Assembly: GCA_027186245.1 (NCBI GenBank)
Contig: CP114495.1
Span: 4,479,001 to 4,543,000, forward strand
Origin: Coriaria nepalensis
Lineage: Eukaryota; Streptophyta; Magnoliopsida; Cucurbitales; Coriariaceae
DNA: 64,000 bases
Reading direction: 5' to 3'
In this document: positions 61,501 to 64,000 of the stretch, in pieces
Numbering within the stretch: position 1 is the first letter of the stretch
Layout of the letters: the number at the start of each line of letters is the position of its first letter
Position numbers and translations under genes: made by a program
The notes under the pieces: model-generated
What the model was told of the DNA's origin: nothing
The model's database searches: none
The model's input: only the letters and a program-made list of their open reading frames with translations

Positions 61501-62880
61501 TTTGTCCAGCCGGTAGGGTTTAACCTGTAACCATTAGTATATTGGCAGCACCATGCAGAGGATAAGCTAATAACGAGCTAGCTGATCGTTGATCTCCTAC
61601 ATTGGCATGATTACTGATATCACGAACTTTAAAGCTGGGGGGTTCGACTTACTACACCCTCCTCCCCCCCCCCCCCCCTATAGTATTAATCGTGCCGAGT
61701 AAACTCTTGAAATTCAGTGAATTTCCTCCCTAGCATGTCCAAACATTCGGCCAAACACGTTGAACTCTCTATTGGTCATGCATCTAATTCGTTGATTCTC
61801 TTGAGGAGTCACACAATTAATACTGATGACAAGCATTGATTTGAGTTGTTGTGGTCAATGCCCTCTGTATGTATTAATTGTGTCACACAATTAATACTTC
61901 TATAATTAATACATCGAAGGTCTTTGACCCCATCGACCCATCGGGTAAGCTTGTAGTTATGCTACTCATAAGTCATAATTGTGGTGGACCATCTAGCAGC
62001 GGTGGCTATCGCTGGTCACAAAAGGTGGATGGCTAGGATGAGGCTACGTTGCTACGGTCTGAAGGTGAAGAGGGATCAGATCTGCGACTATTCAGGTATG
62101 AAGGCGAAGAAGGTAATGACCTTTCTTTTCTTACAAAAAATTAAAGTGGGCGGATATCCGTTTTCCCCTAAATATCCATCCAAGTATCCAATAGATATTT
62201 ATGGTGGGGCGGATATCTGCCCTCCTAAAAAAATTAATTAAGTATCCACCACATCTGCTCCATCAGCGAGTAGATTGGGCGGTTACGACAGATACATATA
62301 TTTTTGTACAACCTAAATGTATCCTATTTTTTGCATTTTAAATAACTTTTTGTAAAGATTACAAAACGTAGTGCTAGAAACTGGTTTTTAGGGTGAAAAT
62401 TCGTTTGACAATGATAGTTTTCTACGATGATTTTTTGGGCTTAAAAAAAAGGGAGAATTACGTTCGGCCCGATTGTTTTCAATTCGGTATTTGGTTCATG
62501 CATAATTTTGTTTTTATTCTCTAGGCCCACATAAAATGCATTGTTTCATTAAATTGATTAGGACAAATATGAGGGACAAATTCTTCACTCATTTCTTCAC
62601 CATTTCCACACCATTCTTCTTTTAGTGATTTCTTCCCCCTTCTCATCAATCTGATAATTTCTTTTAGTCACCCTTCAACCACCTTCTATTTCCAGTGTTC
62701 TATTGCACAAAAGATCCATGGCTTGAAGGTTTTATTTTCACCCATATTCCATCACATAAATAAATTATGATTTTTTTCAAAAGTTATCTTCAACCTATGA
62801 TGTCATAGATTTTTTTTTCCTCACTTATTATTTCAATCACTTTTACCATAGATTTTTCTTCTAGCAATGTTGACTGGAGC
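61501..62880. other. Repeat-rich spacer
   Basis: A run of 16 or so C bases lies at about 61,662-61,678. A perfect palindrome is at 61,871-61,897. GGATATCC-type words occur near 62,150-62,220. No gene is seen; it is probably old transposon DNA. Confidence 0.5.
61871..61897. repeat. 27-base perfect palindrome
   Basis: GTATTAATTGTGT, one C, then ACACAATTAATAC: 13-base arms with a one-base centre. A further copy of CACACAATTAATAC lies about 60 bases to the left, near 61,809. Confidence 0.9.
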
Positions 62881-62959
62881 TTTGATTGTGCTAGCCTCTC
62901 TGAGAACATTTCAATTCTAGCTCCTTCAAACTCTTTTTCTATGCTTCTCTGTATTAGTC

Positions 62960-64000
62960 ACATAGTTGAGTTAATAGTTGTTTTGCGACTCAAGGCATCG
63001 GCTACTACATTAGCTTCAAGGCACCGGTTACTACATTAGCTTCAAGGCACCAGCTACTACATTAGCTTTACCCCGAGTGATATAGAATTTCACAATTATA
63101 ATCCTTAACGAGTTCCAACCGGTGCCTTTGCCTCATATTAAGTTTCTTTTTCTGTACAAGTATACTTTGAACTTTTATGATCTGTATAGATTTCGCAACG
63201 TACCCCATATAAACAATGTTTCCACATCTTTGATGCAAATATAACCACAGCCAACTTTAGGTCATGAGTAGGATGGTTATTTTCATAATCTTTTAACTAT
63301 CTTGAGGTGTATGCAATCATCTTTCTGTGTTGCCTCAACACATCCCTTACACCTTGACCTGATGCATCACTATAAATCACACCCTTCGGTTCCAACTAGA
63401 ATTGTTAACTATGCCATTGATATTAGACATTTTTTGAAGTGCCAGTCCATTTAAATTTATTTTTCAAGCGAGTGAGTGCAGTCAATAGTGAGGCTATTAA
63501 AGAAAATCCCTCAATGAATCTTTGATAATTGCCAGTTAGACCAAGAAAACTTCTTACTTCTATGACGTTGGTTGATTGTTTCCATTGGCTTACTGCTTCT
63601 ATTTTGGATGGATCGACTGAAATCTCATTCTTAGAAACTACATGTCCAAGGAAAGGGCATTTTCTATCCAAAACTCGCACTTACAAAATTTGGCATAGAG
63701 TTCTCTTTATCTTAATCACTTTAGGACCAACCTTAGGTGGATTTCGTGCTCCTCCTTAGTTTGTGAAAAAACTAAAATTATCATATATGAACACGATTGC
63801 GAACTCATCCAATACTCCTCAATTACACGATTCATCAAGTCTATAAAAGCTGTTGGGGCATTAGTAAGTCCAAAGGACATTATGAAAAAACTCTTAATTT
63901 TTGTAGCGCGTTTAAAATGTTGCTTTTAGAATATATGACTCTCATGTCTTAAGCAGATGGTACCTATAGAGCAAGTCAATGTTACAAAATATTGCTACCC
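62960..64000 (-). pseudogene. Ty3/gypsy (chromovirus-like) pol, truncated by the window edge
   Basis: Read on the minus strand from the edge. An RT block near 63,870-63,770 has LTNAPTAFIDLMNRVIEEY. At 63,680-63,423 there are FLGHVVSKNEISVDPSKIEA and VRSFLGLTGNYQRFIEGFS, the RT connection. RNase H at 63,400-63,080 has VIAYASRQLKDYENN-like and [18 protein letters not shown] words in shifting frames. The VVADALSR linker near 62,980-63,070 is triplicated. The phrases are those of Del/Tekay-type chromoviruses, different from the Tat-like pol at 53-54 kb. The 5' part lies outside the window. Confidence 0.78.
62994..63069. repeat. Three tandem 26-base units in a gypsy RNase H tail
   Basis: Units at 62,994-63,019, 63,020-63,045 and 63,046-63,069 share GCTACTACATTAGCTTCAA with one or two changes. 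Because 26 is not a multiple of three, each added unit shifts the frame, so the expansion itself breaks the coding sequence. Confidence 0.85.

Overview
The window is nuclear DNA of a flowering plant, very probably a eudicot. It is AT-rich, its genes are split by GT-AG introns with U-rich flanks, and it is crowded with decayed retrotransposons and Mutator-like transposons. Five protein genes look intact. The species cannot be named from the sequence. DTX55-like and FANCI genes lie close together here; my recollection is that their Arabidopsis counterparts are also near neighbours on chromosome 5, so conserved microsynteny is likely but unchecked.

Left third (1-25 kb). After about 7.5 kb of AT-rich spacer holding a 1-kb foldback element (3.16-4.15 kb) comes a two-exon MATE/DTX55-type transporter gene (7,723-9,464, +). 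Next is a three-exon LC8-type dynein light chain gene (13,555-11,179, -). A spacer follows with strong hairpins, a Ty1/copia 3' fragment (15.95-16.9 kb) and a SINE-like sequence (17.7 kb). A 13-exon FANCI gene (24,796-18,144, -) reads through to 1,391 residues. All exon junctions for these genes were worked out by reading frame.

Middle (25-39 kb). A 4.2-kb spacer with two G-boxes separates FANCI from an 18-exon MFP2-type peroxisomal beta-oxidation multifunctional protein gene (28,995-34,473, +), 723 residues ending in the peroxisomal signal SRM. One of its introns uses a GC donor. Just downstream lies a whole but dead Ty1/copia element (35,077-39,215, -) with short LTRs and an initiator-Met tRNA primer site.

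Right part (40-64 kb). A large Mutator-like element (about 40.6-48.5 kb) has long inverted ends built of hairpin repeats. It carries a DUF1985/Ulp1-protease pseudogene on the plus strand and a MURA transposase pseudogene on the minus strand, converging on an 83-bp tandem array. A single-exon gene for a serine-rich plant protein of unknown function (50,655-49,480, -) is the only intact gene here. From 51.9 kb to the end the sequence is transposon debris: a second MURA fragment with a nearly perfect 234-bp duplication, gypsy elements of Tat/Ogre type, one bounded by 1.1-kb LTRs and apparently nested, and at the right edge a chromovirus-like gypsy pol cut off by the window end.

The five intact genes do separate jobs (transport, motor/hub protein, DNA crosslink repair, fatty acid beta-oxidation, unknown) and do not form a pathway. 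I found no CRISPR array, rRNA or convincing tRNA gene. The most unusual structure is the Ulp1-carrying Mutator-like element with hairpin minisatellite ends and a partial direct duplication beside its left end.
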